Notes under the pieces: model-generated
Seen by the model: only the letters and a program-made list of their open reading frames with translations
Told to the model about the DNA's origin: nothing
Database searches by the model: none
Program-made: the position numbers and the translations under genes
Shown: piece by piece, positions 41,813 to 52,749 of the stretch
Layout: each line of letters begins with the position of its first letter
Numbering within the stretch: the stretch's first letter is position 1
Assembly (NCBI GenBank): GCA_023055505.1
Contig: JALIRH010000030.1
Location: 3,406,001 to 3,470,000 of the forward strand
Direction of reading: 5' to 3'
Source: Callipepla californica brunnescens
Lineage: Eukaryota; Chordata; Aves; Galliformes; Odontophoridae
Length of the DNA stretch: 64,000 nt

Positions 41813-42285
41813 TGTCCTGGTTTTATGATTTGTAGTGGTATTCCGCATCATAACATCATGTAGTGCATTGAGAATTAAAGAGTTAATGCTGCAGAACCGT
41901 GGATCACCGACAGTTCCAGGTATACCTGTCTCAGGAGAGAAGAAGAATGACGTTAAGCAGAGGACTTTGAATTGTTTTGTATTTTTATGTTTTTTCTGCT
42001 CAGAGACTGAGTGCCACGAGATGCTCTCATTCCTTTGGGGATCAACCCAGCTGCGGATGCTCACTGCAATCTCACTGTCAGTGTTTAGTGTAAGGCCTTT
42101 GGTTTATTGGACCCTCGCTCTTGCTCATTCTATTTGATTTATTGCTTTCAATTACAACTATATTGTGTATATTGTATTATATGTATGTTGTTTTATATTG
42201 TGCTAATTTGTTTTCCGATATCTTATTTAGTAAATTAGTATTTCTCCTCAGATCATTGCCGCTATCTTCATTCTAGGCCTAGGGT
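41813..42285 (+). mobile_element. Solo LTR, TGTCATGG family
   Basis: Starts TGTCCTGGTTTTATGA with GTGGTATTCCGCATCATAACATC, the head also found at 44562, 45281, 49256 and 52740. Its later half matches 53938-54378 (GTAAGGCCTTTGGTTTATTGG, then TATTGTATTA). Appears to be a fairly complete single LTR. Confidence 0.6.
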
Positions 42286-44561
42286 ATACATAATTTCATG
42301 TAAGGACTCCTCAGAGATTGCAACAGTGAGACAGTTATCTTGCTTAGTAAAGCTGTCAGAGTGGAGCATGTGTTTCGTTGCATTAAGGCAAGAGCGAAGG
42401 GGGTGCATTCCACATAACCTTAAGCAATCAGACACTTCAATTAGGAGAGAACAAGCAAGCAAGCAAGAATTTTTTGGGGGGAGAGGCTGCAAAAAGATTG
42501 AGGTGGCATAGTAAAGAGATAAGATTCATCTCACTTAAAATGAGCTGCCTTATATGCAATAGACTGAGTCTACTTGCAACTAAGTCTGAGCGAGGCATTC
42601 AGATTAGCAAGTATGAATCCCCCAGTCCTGATTCATCTGACCCCTTAATACACCAGCAACACCAAGAAAAAGGGGATTTTTGAGGAAAGAGAGAAAGGAA
42701 GAAAACAACCAACCGACATCAAAACACATTTCATTTATTTTACACTTCCTTGAAGTATGAGTCTTTGCCCGAGGACAGTGAGAGTTTGTGCTTAAAAATT
42801 AAAGTCATACAATACTGGAAATGTATTGATACATTTGCATAGCACAAGCATCAATTATCAGTAATTTAAGCAGATATTAACACAGGACCTTAAAAACATA
42901 AGTTGGATAGGAGCGCTACACGGAACCAGGTTTGGAGTGAATATTGGAGGCAACTGACTGTGGTTTCTGTGCGTAAATTGTTCTCATTGTAATCTAATGC
43001 CAAAACACACCTCTGTCCCAAAGGCTGCCTGCCTCCAAGGGGGAATTATTTTCTCATTACCATCTGATTCTAATACCAGAGCACACTTCCGTCCCACATG
43101 TTGCACACCTCCAAGGGGAAAGCACCCCTCACTGAGCAGGAGCTCTGACCTTTTGAGCCAGACTTCTAAAAGCAAAGAGCAAACATTGTACGCCAACCAG
43201 GATAGTGGAATCATACAATCATGAAGACTGGAGAGGAATCTGAAGTACTCATCCAGTCCAACCGTCCACGTACCACCAGTACTGCCTGCTGACCACGTGC
43301 CTCAGTGACACATCTCCATGTTTGTGGAATATTCACCTCCAGGGATGGTGACTCCACCGCCTCCCTGGGTGGGATTGCCTGTGGGAATGCAAAGGAGGTT
43401 TATTTTCTAACAAAACATTTTAGCCATTTATGCAACACCCGGACTGGCAATAATGAATTGGTGAAGAAATAATGAATAGTTATTAACGAGTAATTGCAAA
43501 GAGTCAAACGCCTTAGGGCTTTTCTTCAGACCCATGGGCATCAGAGGGAGCACAGCTGTGTGCCGTGACTATAAAGCCATTGCCTTTGGAACCAAACCAA
43601 CCCCTGCAGTCCCAGTTGGCTCTTGAAGAGATAAATACCCAGAGCGTACAATGAAAGAAGATCTCCATCCTCTGTCGCACCATGTTCCTCCCCTGTCAGC
43701 AGGTGGTGAGCGAGACAGCTGAGGTCATGGGTCCAGAACTGAATAGAGTTTAACCTCTGGTCCATGCACAGCACTAATAAATCCATGAGTGTGTGGGAAA
43801 GGAAGAGAAAGAAGACTTCAGACCAGGATGATGGACTACCAAGAAAGCTCCTGAAAGGGAGGTATGTCTTGAAGCTGATTGCATATGTTTGCAAGAAAAT
43901 TAAAGCTGGAGTTGCCTCCAGAAATAAAGTTATGGTGTGGAGTGAAGTTGGGGGTTTGGCAGCTGGAGATCTGTTATTGCTTGGGTAGCATCAAGGAAGA
44001 TGGCTGATAAGAGCTGCAAGGGATGGTCAGGTCTCTGCCGTCTTGCATTCACACGTGAGCCAGGGAGCACTGATGTCAGTGAGAATAAACCTGAGTGAAC
44101 TCAGAATCAGTGAGAAAGAAAAGCACCTCGGGCTGTGCTGTTCTCCCTCCGCAGGACACCAGACGTGGGTGGCTCACTTTGTCCCAGGAGGAGAAACAAC
44201 GACTTGAAGAGTGGATTACAAGAAGGGGGACAACCAGGAAAAGGAACACACACTTATTTCTCCTGAGTTTAGGAGTAATGATCACAATCAGAAGATAGGT
44301 GAGTGATTGTATTATTGAGCTTGGACAAGTCATGAGTGATAGCTGAATTCTGGTCAGACTGCCAAAACAGGATGGAGACAAAGAATGACTTTTCTTTGAT
44401 CAAAGCCCGTTCTTTGCGGCTCGTGATCAAAACTGTACAGGTGACAGCAGCTAAAGCTCAGAATCCTACTTCACATCCACAGGTATGCATTGGTATTCCC
44501 CTCAATATGGTCCGCTGCCCTCTGAGGTAGATGTTAGCATATACAGTACAGAATGAGTCAC
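42286..44561. other. Unique region with small tandem duplication and CR1 tail
   Basis: No gene supported. A roughly 70-base unit is repeated imperfectly in tandem at about 42980-43120 (TTCTCATT...CACACCTCTGTCCCAAAG, then again with changes). A minus-strand CR1 3' end lies at about 43205-43385. The remaining sequence has only short frames. Confidence 0.5.
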
Positions 44562-44640
44562 TGTCATGGTTTTATGACTTTTGGTATTGGTATTCCACAT
44601 CATAACATCATGTAGTGCCTTAAGTGTTAAAGGGTTAATG

Positions 44641-44736
44641 CTCTTGGTCTAGTGGTTAGGAGCTGGCGCTTTCACCGCCGCGGCCCAGGTTCTGATAACG
44701 CCAAAGTCGTGGGTTCGATCCCCATACGGGCCACCA
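44641..44736 (+). pseudogene. tRNA-Glu/tRNA-Ile chimera with encoded CCA
   Basis: The left part matches the tRNA-Glu body (GGTCTAGTGGTTAGGA, then GGCGCTTTCACCGCCGCGGCCC, anticodon TTC). At the T-arm it switches at a GGTTC stretch to the 3' part of a tRNA-Ile-like sequence (CTGATAACGCC, then GTGGGTTCGATCCCC and ACGGGCCA) followed directly by CCA. Vertebrate tRNA genes do not encode CCA, so this came from mature tRNA by reverse transcription. Not a functional tRNA gene: it lacks a single consistent cloverleaf. Confidence 0.7.
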
Positions 44737-44930
44737 GACGGAGAGAGGGCATCCTGGGGGCAGCAGTGGTCTGCAGGGTGCTGGGCAGCCCAGCTCCGTC
44801 CTCTTTTGGGACTGGTGGGTCTGTTCGGACCCCCGAGGGTGGCTCTGTGTTGGGACCTCGTGTCTGTGCCTGTTTCGCCTCCTGGTACTGCGGCGTCGGG
44901 GCTGGAGGGGTCATCACCCACAAAGAGCAA

Positions 44931-45197
44931 CTATGAGTCCTCCAGCAGCAGCCTGCTCCAGCCCCAGGGGGTGTGCAGGAACGTATTGTTCCCCTCCCGC
45001 ACGTAGACCAGGCTGTCCTCAGGGACAGCACTGCCAGACTTCAGCATCAGCTCCTTCGACCTGAACACCCACGTCTGGTGCTGGAGGTCGGTGCTGGGTT
45101 CCAGTGGTTCCGGGTGGGGAACATCAGCATCTGGAGAAACCACTGCCCAGGCTGCTTTGGCCACTGCCGGCTGCCTGCAGGGCTGCTGTCCACGCAC
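44931..45197 (-). pseudogene. Collagen XV/XVIII trimerization-domain-like fragment
   Basis: The minus-strand translation includes ELMLKSGSAVPEDSLVYV followed by a W-G-W-x-R-x-L-L-L-E end. This spacing (M-L, about seven residues, V-P-E-x-x-L, then G-[FW]-x-[KR]-x-x-L-E) fits the trimerization segment of multiplexin collagens. A TAG follows at LLLEDS, though frame-like sequence continues beyond. No collagen Gly-X-Y repeat is present. Probably a captured host exon or mRNA piece inside the 720-base element; identification is from memory of the family pattern. Confidence 0.45.
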
Positions 45198-45725
45198 AGG
45201 TTACACGCGGTTTTAACTCTTCATGCACTACGTGGTGATATGATGTGGAATACCAATACCAAAAATCATAAAACCGTGACAGTCATCTTCCTCCTAACAG
45301 CAGATGAAATTTGTATCTGTAGCAGCTACACAGACATTTCGGACCAGGAATGCCACTCAGAACCAGGGAATACTTCCAGAGATTTGCTGAATGAATTTAA
45401 TTAGCTCAAAGACAAAGATAGTGTTGGACATCTGAGCTAGATATTCAGAGCAGAGTTCAACGAGATATATAGAACTTTCCTTATCATCGGGAGGGCTCAG
45501 GGTACCTCAGACATCTCTACTAAGTTGGCTGGTTTCATAAATTATACAATACATGCCCTTCCCCCAAAAAAGTACCAGAAGGAAAGTAGAGAAAATAGAT
45601 ATTGGATCATGCGGACTAATTTCTGTACACTTGAGTACAATCAGCCTTTCTGCTATCCATGTAAGAAAGGAAGAAATATGCTGAAATAGTTCAGTGGGCA
45701 TGGAGGTGCCAGGGCAATGGAAGGA

Positions 45726-45778
45726 CAAGGTGATCTTAGTGGTCTTTCCCAACATAAATTATTCAGTGATGACATTAA
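45726..45778 (+). mobile_element. CR1 3'-end fragment
   Basis: AAGGTGATCTTAGTGGTCTTTCCC followed by an ATTCAGTGATGA-type end, a degraded CR1 tail. Confidence 0.6.
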
Positions 45779-45909
45779 AAATGTGAAGATTTTATCTACA
45801 ATTCAAGGCATGATGGGAATTTTTTAGTTTCCAGTGTCAAGACCAATTTCATTTCTCATTCTTAAGGGAAGAAAACTAAACCTATACTGCATCAGTGACT
45901 TTTAAAAGT

Positions 45910-46128
45910 CTAACCCTAAGGCTAACCCTACCTTCACAAGAACCGTAACACTAACCCTAACCTTAACACTAACCCAAAACCTAACCCTAAACCTAGCCTG
46001 AAACCAAACCCTAACACAACCTGAACCCTGACCCTAAACCTTCCCTAACCCTCACCATAAAACTAGCCCTAACCCTAACACATACATAAGCCTAACACTA
46101 ACCTCTAACCCAACTCCTAACCCAACTC
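45910..46128 (+). repeat. Degenerate interstitial telomeric repeat
   Basis: About 220 bases of CTAACC-type hexamer with many variants (CTAACCCTAAGG, CCTAACACTAACC and similar). The C-rich strand is the plus strand. It has decayed too far to be a true telomere end. Confidence 0.85.
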
Positions 46129-47317
46129 AGCGCTACTGGCCAAGCTCCTAATTCTGTAGCAAGCAGACACAGTCATTCATACAAACACACCATCTTTGTA
46201 GCTAAAGAATTATGTAGAGGAAGCAAAAAGTCATGTAATTTCCTCCTGCCTCAACTCTACTGGGATGACTGAATGGATTTAGGAAAACAAAAGGACACTG
46301 AACATCAATTTCACTTTGTTTTTAAATGGTTTTCATTGTGAGGGGTGAGTCAAAATCCACTGTTTCATTCCAAAGGTACGGAAATGAAATTATTTGTTGT
46401 GCTCTGTGGAAAACACCCATTATCTTCTGTGACTGGCATATGGTGATGCTTGGTGGATTCATTTGGTAGAAAGATTTAGGTAATGGCTTTTTCTTCATGT
46501 CTCCAATGTTCTAATGACTTAACTGGAAAATTAGGTACTGCGATGGGATTTTTTGAGGGGAGAGCTGGAAGTCTGCATGAGATCTAGGCACCCTTAGCTC
46601 CCTTGAAACACAGCTATGGAAAATAGATTTGGTTTGAAAATACTGATGTATTCCGGAGAAAATCTAGGATGAAACTCACCATTCCTTGGGATGGCTGTAT
46701 TGACGTTATGAAGTACAAAGATTTCAAAACAATCCATTGTGATCCGCTTTGCAGCTGTCCAACGAATTCACCCCACCAATTCATACACCTTCCTTCCAAT
46801 GTGAGTGGTCTGTAACAAGTTTCTTTTTTCTAATCAGCGGATGTGATTTTAGGTTTGAGTAATTTGAGACTGCAATTCACGCAGCTTTGTTTGGCTGCCT
46901 ACATCAGAATGAGATGTACCATACCTCGGAAGGGCCTGCGTTGTTCACTTGGAGAGGCTGTATGCTCAGAGCAAGAGAGTGATAATATCCATCCCATAGA
47001 TCAGCCACTACCGGAGGCTGCACAGGTGGTTTACAACCTCAATTTAATCCAAGTGCCGCTTCCTAGAGAGAGAAAATGTGGAACATCTGATGACATGCTG
47101 ACTTTCAGTTCACAGTTCCAGTCAAATGCCAAAGTTAGTGGGAATCTACATGACTTGCTTCTAAGTATTTCACCATAAGGAGTTCCGTAACGCTCGACAG
47201 TGGTCACAGGGTGTGCACTTCAGTAGTATAAGTATAGCCCAAGTTGCTTAAATCCTGTAGTATATTTGCACTGCTTTGTTTATTACTGCCTGTCTGTCAG
47301 AGTTTGCAGGAGTGAAA
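46129..47317. other. Upstream region of the olfactory receptor gene
   Basis: Unique sequence. A 111-residue frame at 46843-47178 has no recognisable domain. A possible 3' splice site (TTTGCAG/GAG at about 47309) sits nine bases before the receptor ATG, the usual place for the acceptor of an olfactory receptor coding exon. Confidence 0.45.
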
Positions 47318-48280
47318 ATGGAGCATGAAAACTCTACAGTAGTTAGAGAGTTTGTTCTGCTCAGATTGTCCCATACCCGCAAAGTCCAGCCAGTTCTCTT
47401 CTTCTTCCTCCTGCTGTTCTACGTGATAGTTCTCCCAAGCAACATCCTTCTCATTCTCACCGTACAGAGGGATTCCAAACTGGGATCACCCATGCACTTT
47501 TTCCTGGTCAATCTGGCATTCTTGGATATCTGCTACTGCTCTGTGACCCTACCCAAAATGCTGGCTGACTTATTCTCAAACCCTCAGACCATAGCCTACA
47601 ATGCCTGCATGGCCCAGCTTCTGTTTCTTCACTTCCTGGGAGCAGTGGAAATGTTCCTGCTCTTGGCCATGGCTTATGATCGTTACGTTGCGATTTGCAA
47701 ACCTCTTCGCTACACTGTGCTTGTGAACAGGACAGTTTGCCACGTCCTGGTTGGAGCTTCATGGGGCGGTGGCTTCCTTCATGGCATCATTGTATTTGCT
47801 CTCACCATCAAGCTCCCCTTCTGTGGCCTCAACATCCTGGACAGCTTCTTCTGTGACGTCCGACAGCTGGCTAAGTTGGCCTGTGCTAACACTTACACAG
47901 TGGAACTTCTGATGTTCCTCAACAATGGCATTGTCATTGTCACGTGCTTTGTACTTCTCCTCATCTCCTACACAGTCTTATTGCTGAAGCTCCAGACTCA
48001 CTCCACCAAGGCAAAAAAGAAAATAACCTCCACCTGTGTTTCCCACACTGTTGTGGTTTTCGTCACGTTTGGCCCAGCTATTTATATCTATGTCCTACCC
48101 TTTCAGGCCGTCCCAGTGGAAAAAGTAGTTGCTCTTTTCCATACGGTCATCTTTCCCTTGACTAATCCCATCATATACACCCTTTGTAACAAGGAGATCA
48201 AAAGCTCCATGTGGAAGTTGGTCTGCAAATACTTACAGCAGTGTAGACTTTTTAAAAAGTATTTTGAAGTGAATAAATGA
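47318..48280 (+). CDS. Olfactory receptor, class II, family 4-like, intact
   Basis: Single-exon odorant G-protein-coupled receptor of 320 residues, expected in olfactory neuron membranes and coupled to G-olf. Visible marks: N-glycosylation NST at residues 5-7; TM2 region with PMHFFL at 58-63 (usual PMYFFL); Cys97 at the TM3 start; MAYDRYVAIC at 118-127; extracellular-loop Cys169, Cys179 and Cys189 in LPFCGLNILDSFFCD, a family 4 style; SYT at 218-220; KAKKKITSTCVSH at 231-243; and NPIIY at 283-287. The ATG at 47318 is chosen because it gives the normal short N-terminus. The frame is open with no damage. It stands alone between retroelements and is outside the zinc-finger duplications. Ligand unknown. 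Confidence 0.93.
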   Translation: MEHENSTVVREFVLLRLSHTRKVQPVLFFFLLLFYVIVLPSNILLILTVQRDSKLGSPMHFFLVNLAFLDICYCSVTLPKMLADLFSNPQTIAYNACMAQLLFLHFLGAVEMFLLLAMAYDRYVAICKPLRYTVLVNRTVCHVLVGASWGGGFLHGIIVFALTIKLPFCGLNILDSFFCDVRQLAKLACANTYTVELLMFLNNGIVIVTCFVLLLISYTVLLLKLQTHSTKAKKKITSTCVSHTVVVFVTFGPAIYIYVLPFQAVPVEKVVALFHTVIFPLTNPIIYTLCNKEIKSSMWKLVCKYLQQCRLFKKYFEVNK

Positions 48281-48889
48281 AGGTTGTTTTGGTCAGGCCA
48301 TTTTCTTAGGAAAAAATACGTACTGTACACTATGTAACAGCATAACATGAAATTGGTGATCCTCAGAATTCTTCTTCTAACAAAAAAAGCCCTAGAGTGA
48401 CACTGAAACCTGTATGGAATAATTCAGGGGAGAACCAACCTGTATAAGGGAATCAACTACGCGTGATCAAGATATTATTAAGAATATTTGAAACATATGA
48501 AGCATAATCTGGGAGTTGTGAAGTCTTCATAGATCCTTTCATTGACTGCTGGCTCAGATTCGAGCACATGAGTTCAACATTTCAGTTTAGAGTTGAACTC
48601 TCCCTGCTGATGCTGCCTTCCTGTTTGGCTTTTTGTGGTTCTGCCACTTAAATGAGTTGAGTACTCTTCCACAGAGCGAGAAAGTGCAAGCTGCTGGATA
48701 ATCTAGCTTTCAGATAAGCTTTGCTATTCATGCACTATAGGATGGACATTGCAATCTGAAATCAGAAGACCACTATTAAGTAAAAATCAAAGGCAACCCT
48801 GGCTTTACCGGTCTTGCTGATCCTAAACTTTCTCTAAACAGTTACAGACATCTGCAGTAAAGATTCCTATCTCCTTTATTGGGCACCAA
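48281..48889. other. Unique intergenic sequence downstream of the receptor
   Basis: I see no gene, RNA or repeat signature here beyond short frames. Confidence 0.5.
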
Positions 48890-49256
48890 GGATTCCTGCA
48901 AAACTTAACAGTCATTTCTAGTGAGTAATTCAGCCAACCCTTTATTACTTTCTGCTTTTGTTAATGGTTTACAGGTTGCTTTGGCCCGGTTCCATGACAA
49001 ATGTTGTGGGGGACCCAGGGACCCATGCCTGGGGAAGAGAAGGAAGTGAAAAGGGAGATGGGCCTGAAAACAAGTAAAAAGTAAAAATGTAAAGCAATGT
49101 AAAGTCCCCTGGGGAACATAGTTCTTCGCTTCTAAGACAGGTATAGGCAGGCCTATTGATGATCCACAGAGCTGGAGCATTAACTCCTTTACTCCCAATA
49201 CACAACATGACGTTATGATGTGGAATACCAATACCAAAAGTCATAAAGCCATGACA
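48890..49256 (-). mobile_element. 3' LTR of minus-strand ERV
   Basis: On the minus strand starts TGTCATGGCTTTATGACTTTTGG at 49256 and runs to about 48.95 kb, where GGTCCCCCACAACATTTGTCATGGAACCGGGCC appears; a related end exists near 54.35 kb. It follows the integrase end, so it is the downstream LTR. Confidence 0.6.
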
Positions 49257-49277
49257 TTCCACCCCTTATTCCATGTC

Positions 49278-52200
49278 TTAATTAATATACAAAGAGGAAC
49301 AATGATTAACATCCGTTAAATACACACACACACACAACATATATACATCTATCGACATGGAAATACTACTGCACTCCCCCAACATCAAATTCCCTTGTGG
49401 TACACACTGAACATCCCCATTCTTCTGCATCACCCACCATGTGGTCCCAGGTCCCTGAGCAAAGATAGTTCCACGAAGAGGTTTGCCCTCTCCAGAAGCT
49501 GGAAGGACCCATACCGCTTTCTCCAATATGTTCTTCACATGTACTACAGGGACCATATCTTCCTCTACAGTAGGTAGGGAGCTGGATTGGGCAGGACTAT
49601 CGCGATTGATGGATCCTCGAGTGTTGACCAACCAGGTGGCTTCTGCCAAATGCTTCTCCCAATGCTTAAATGTTCCGCCACCCATTGCTTTCAACATGGT
49701 TTTTAACAACTCATTGTATCTTTCAGTTTTACCAGAAGCTGGTGCGTGATAGGGGATATGATAAATCCACTCAATGCCATGATCTTTGGCCCAAGTATTT
49801 ACAAGAGAATTTTTGAAATGACTTCCATTATCAGACTCAATTCTTTCTTGAGTACCTTGTCGCCACAGGACTTGTTTCTTGAGACTTAGAATGGTGTTTC
49901 TGGCGGTAGCATGGGGTACTGCATATGTTTTAAGCCACCCAGTGGTCGCCTCCACCATGGTGAGCACATAACACCATTGCGAGATTGCGGTAAAGTGATA
50001 TAATCAACCTGTCACGCCTCCCCATATTTATAATTCTGCCATCGCCCTTCCTCCCAGAGGGGTTTCATCCTCTTGGCTTGTTTAATTGCGGCGCATGTAT
50101 CACAGTCATGGATCACCTGTGCGATGCCATCCATAGTTAAGTCCACCGCTCGGTCTCTAGCCCACTTACAGGTCGCATCCCTTCCTTGATGGCCCGAGGT
50201 CTCATGGGCCCACCGAGCTAGAAATAATTTACTCTTATGTTGCCAGTCCAAGTCTACTTGAGTCACCTTAACTTTTGCAGCTCGATCTACCTGATGGTTA
50301 TTTTGTTGTTCTTCAGTTGCCCGGCTTTTAGGAACACGAGCATCTACATAGCGCATCTTTACAACCATATTATTTACTCGGGCAGCAATATCTTTCCACA
50401 GTTCAGCAGCCCAAATAGGTTTACCCTTCTGTTGACAGCCATTTTGTCCCCATTGCCGTAACCATCCCCATAAAGCATTTGCCACCATCCATGAGTCAGT
50501 GTAAAGATAAAGTACTGGCCACTTCTCACATTCAGCGATATCTAAGGCCAGTTGGACAGCCTTTAGCTCTGCAAATTGGCTTGATTCTCCTTCTCCTTCA
50601 GTGGCATCTGCAACTCGCTTTCCCACAAAGTGACACGATCCATCTGTGAACAGGGCATATCTCTTTTCATCTTCTGGTAGTTCATTATATGGTTTTATAT
50701 ATATATATATGGTTATACGGTTGTTGTTCCCCATCTGAACTCGCTGTGTAATCAGCGCAATCCACTTACTCCAAGTGGCATCAGTAGCATGATGGGTGGA
50801 GGGAACCTTTCCTTTGAACATCCTTTTCAGCACTGGCAATCGAGGTGCCAGGAGGAGCTGTGTCTCAGTACCAGTTACTTCAGAAGCAGCCCGAGCCCCC
50901 TTGTATGCTGCCAAGATCTCCTTCTCAGTTGGAGTGTAGCACTCCTCCAAATCCCTGTACGCTCTACTCCAAAATCCCAGGGGTCGGCCTCGGGTCTCCC
51001 CAGAGGCTCTTTGCCACAGACTCCAAGTGGGACCTTTCTCTCCAGCAGCAGTGTAGAGGCTGTTCTTTACGTCCTGTCCCATCCGTACTGATCCCAGGGC
51101 CACAGCATGGGACACCTCCTGCTTAATTTGCTCAAAGGCCTTCTGCTGTTCAGGACTCCACAAAAAATCATTCTTCTTCCGCATCACCTGATAAAGTGGG
51201 GCTCACAATGAGGCTGTAGTTTGGAACATGCATTCTCCAAAAGCCCACTACACCCAGAAAAGACTGCGCCTCTTTCTTGTTAGTGGGTGGAGACATACTG
51301 GTGATTTTGTCGACCACATCTCCTGGGATGTGATGATGTCCATCTTGACACTTTCTACCTAGGAACTGGATTTCTTGTGCAGGCCCTTTCACTTTGCTTT
51401 GCTTGATAGCAAAGCCAGCTCATAGGAGAATTTAGATAATCTGCTCTCCTTTTTCCAAAACTTCCTCTGCTGTATCGCCCCACACAACGTCATCCATGTA
51501 CTGCAGATGCTCGGGAGCACCGCCCTGTTCCAATGCAGTTTGGATCAACCCATGGCAAATGGTTGGGCTGTGACTCCACCCCTGGGGCAAACGGTTCCAG
51601 GTGTACTGAACGCCCCTCCAGGTGAAAGCAATCTGCGGCCTGCATTCTGTGGCCAAGGGAATTGAAAAGAAGGCATTGGCAATGTCAGTGGTGGCATACC
51701 ACTTGGCTGCTTTTGACTCCAGTTCATACTGGAGTTGAAGCATGTCCGGCACAGCAGCACTCAGTGGGGGTGTGACTTCATTCAGGCCACGGTCATCTAC
51801 CGTCAGCCTCCATTCTCCACTGGCTTTACGCACTGGCCACCTATGGCTGCTAAACGGTGAGTGGGTTTTGCTGATCACTCCCTGGCTCTCTAGCTTACAA
51901 ATCAAGTTATGAATGGGGAGCAAGGAATCCCTGTTAATGCGGTACTGCCTTCTGTGCACCGTTTTTGTAGCAATTGGGACCTGTTGCTTCTCCACTTGTA
52001 GCAACCCCAACACAGATGGATCTACTGATAGGCCAGGCTAAGCAGACCGCTGCCTAATGTTATCTGTGTCCACATCGGCTATTCCAAAAGCCCATCGATA
52101 CCCCTTGCGATCCTTAAAATATCCCCTTCTGAGGTAATCAATACCAAGTATACATGGAGCCCCTGGGCCAGTCACAATAGGACTGTCAAAATTTTGCCAG

Positions 52201-52463
52201 TCTTTACCAGTGAGGCCTATTTCAGCCTCCAACTTGGTCAACTCTTGGGAAACCCCAGTCACCTTAGAAATATAGATTAATTCTGTCCCTTGGTGACTCG
52301 AGGGCATTAGAGTACACTGTGCACCAGTGTCCACTAATGCCTTATATTTCTGTGGTTCTGATGGTCCATGGCCATTGAATCCACACAGTCCAATACACTC
52401 TGTTATCCCTTTACCCACACCTGGCTGAGGGGCAGGGGCTACTGTGGCTGGTAGGCATCTCAC
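49278..52463 (-). pseudogene. ERV pro-pol, broken (protease, RT, RNase H, integrase)
   Basis: Minus-strand retroviral enzymes in order. Protease (52463-52038): ALVDTGAQ active site. Reverse transcriptase (52013-51432): TTDIANAFFSIPL, LPQGWSHSP and the catalytic YMDD near residue 182. RT connection (51392-51168): FLGVVGFWR. RNase H and integrase zinc-binding region (51187-50012): LFTDGSCHF, AELKAV, YTDSW, then H-x4-H and CDTC. Integrase core (49967-49278): SDNGSHF and GKTERYNELLK. At least three breaks separate these pieces (a stop near 51432, a shift near 51180 and one near 50000), so pol is dead. No env is seen. Order and motifs suggest an ERV-L or related class, not proven. A protease fragment of the same element lies at 17.3 kb. 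Confidence 0.85.
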
Positions 52464-52599
52464 TAGGTTCTGAAGGAGAACCGTTCAGACAGGAGGATGT
52501 CTCGCTCAGACTGAAGGGTGTCTCTTTCGGGTTGGAGGGCATCTTGCTCAGACTGGAGACCATCTTGTTGACACTGAGTGTTGTTGAGTTTGGACTGGA

Positions 52600-52740
52600 G
52601 AGCATCTTGCTTGTTCTGAGGCAAGTATACCCAGAATTATCAATGATCCATAGAGCTGGAGTATTAACTTGTTAACTCTTAATGCACTACATGATGTTAT
52701 GATGTGGAATACCAATGCCAAAAATCAGAAAACCATGACA
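52600..52740 (-). mobile_element. Truncated 5' LTR head of the minus-strand ERV
   Basis: Starts at 52740 with TGTCATGGTTTTCTGATTTTTGG and matches the 3' LTR for about 140 bases. Then, without the rest of the LTR or a primer site, it passes into serine-rich sequence and protease. Most of the 5' LTR and gag are deleted. Confidence 0.65.
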
Positions 52741-52749
52741 CACACACAG

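Larger units (their letters stand above)
44562..45281. mobile_element. 720-base element with LTR-head inverted termini
   Basis: Begins TGTCATGGTTTTATGACTTTTGG and ends with the reverse complement (CCAAAAATCATAAAACCGTGACA); about 75 bases at each end match as inverted repeats. These ends are the first 75 bases of the TGTCATGG LTR family. Between them lie a tRNA-like chimera and a GC-rich segment with an antisense collagen-like frame. It may be a retroviral packaging or self-integration product that captured host RNA, or a transposon sharing ends with the ERV. Confidence 0.65.

Noticed and set aside
44641..44736. Functional tRNA gene
   Set aside because: It combines parts of two tRNAs, cannot form one normal cloverleaf, and encodes CCA, which true vertebrate tRNA genes lack.
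46843..47178. 111-residue frame upstream of the olfactory receptor
   Set aside because: No recognisable domain, ordinary length for chance in this region, and no supporting splice or promoter signals.
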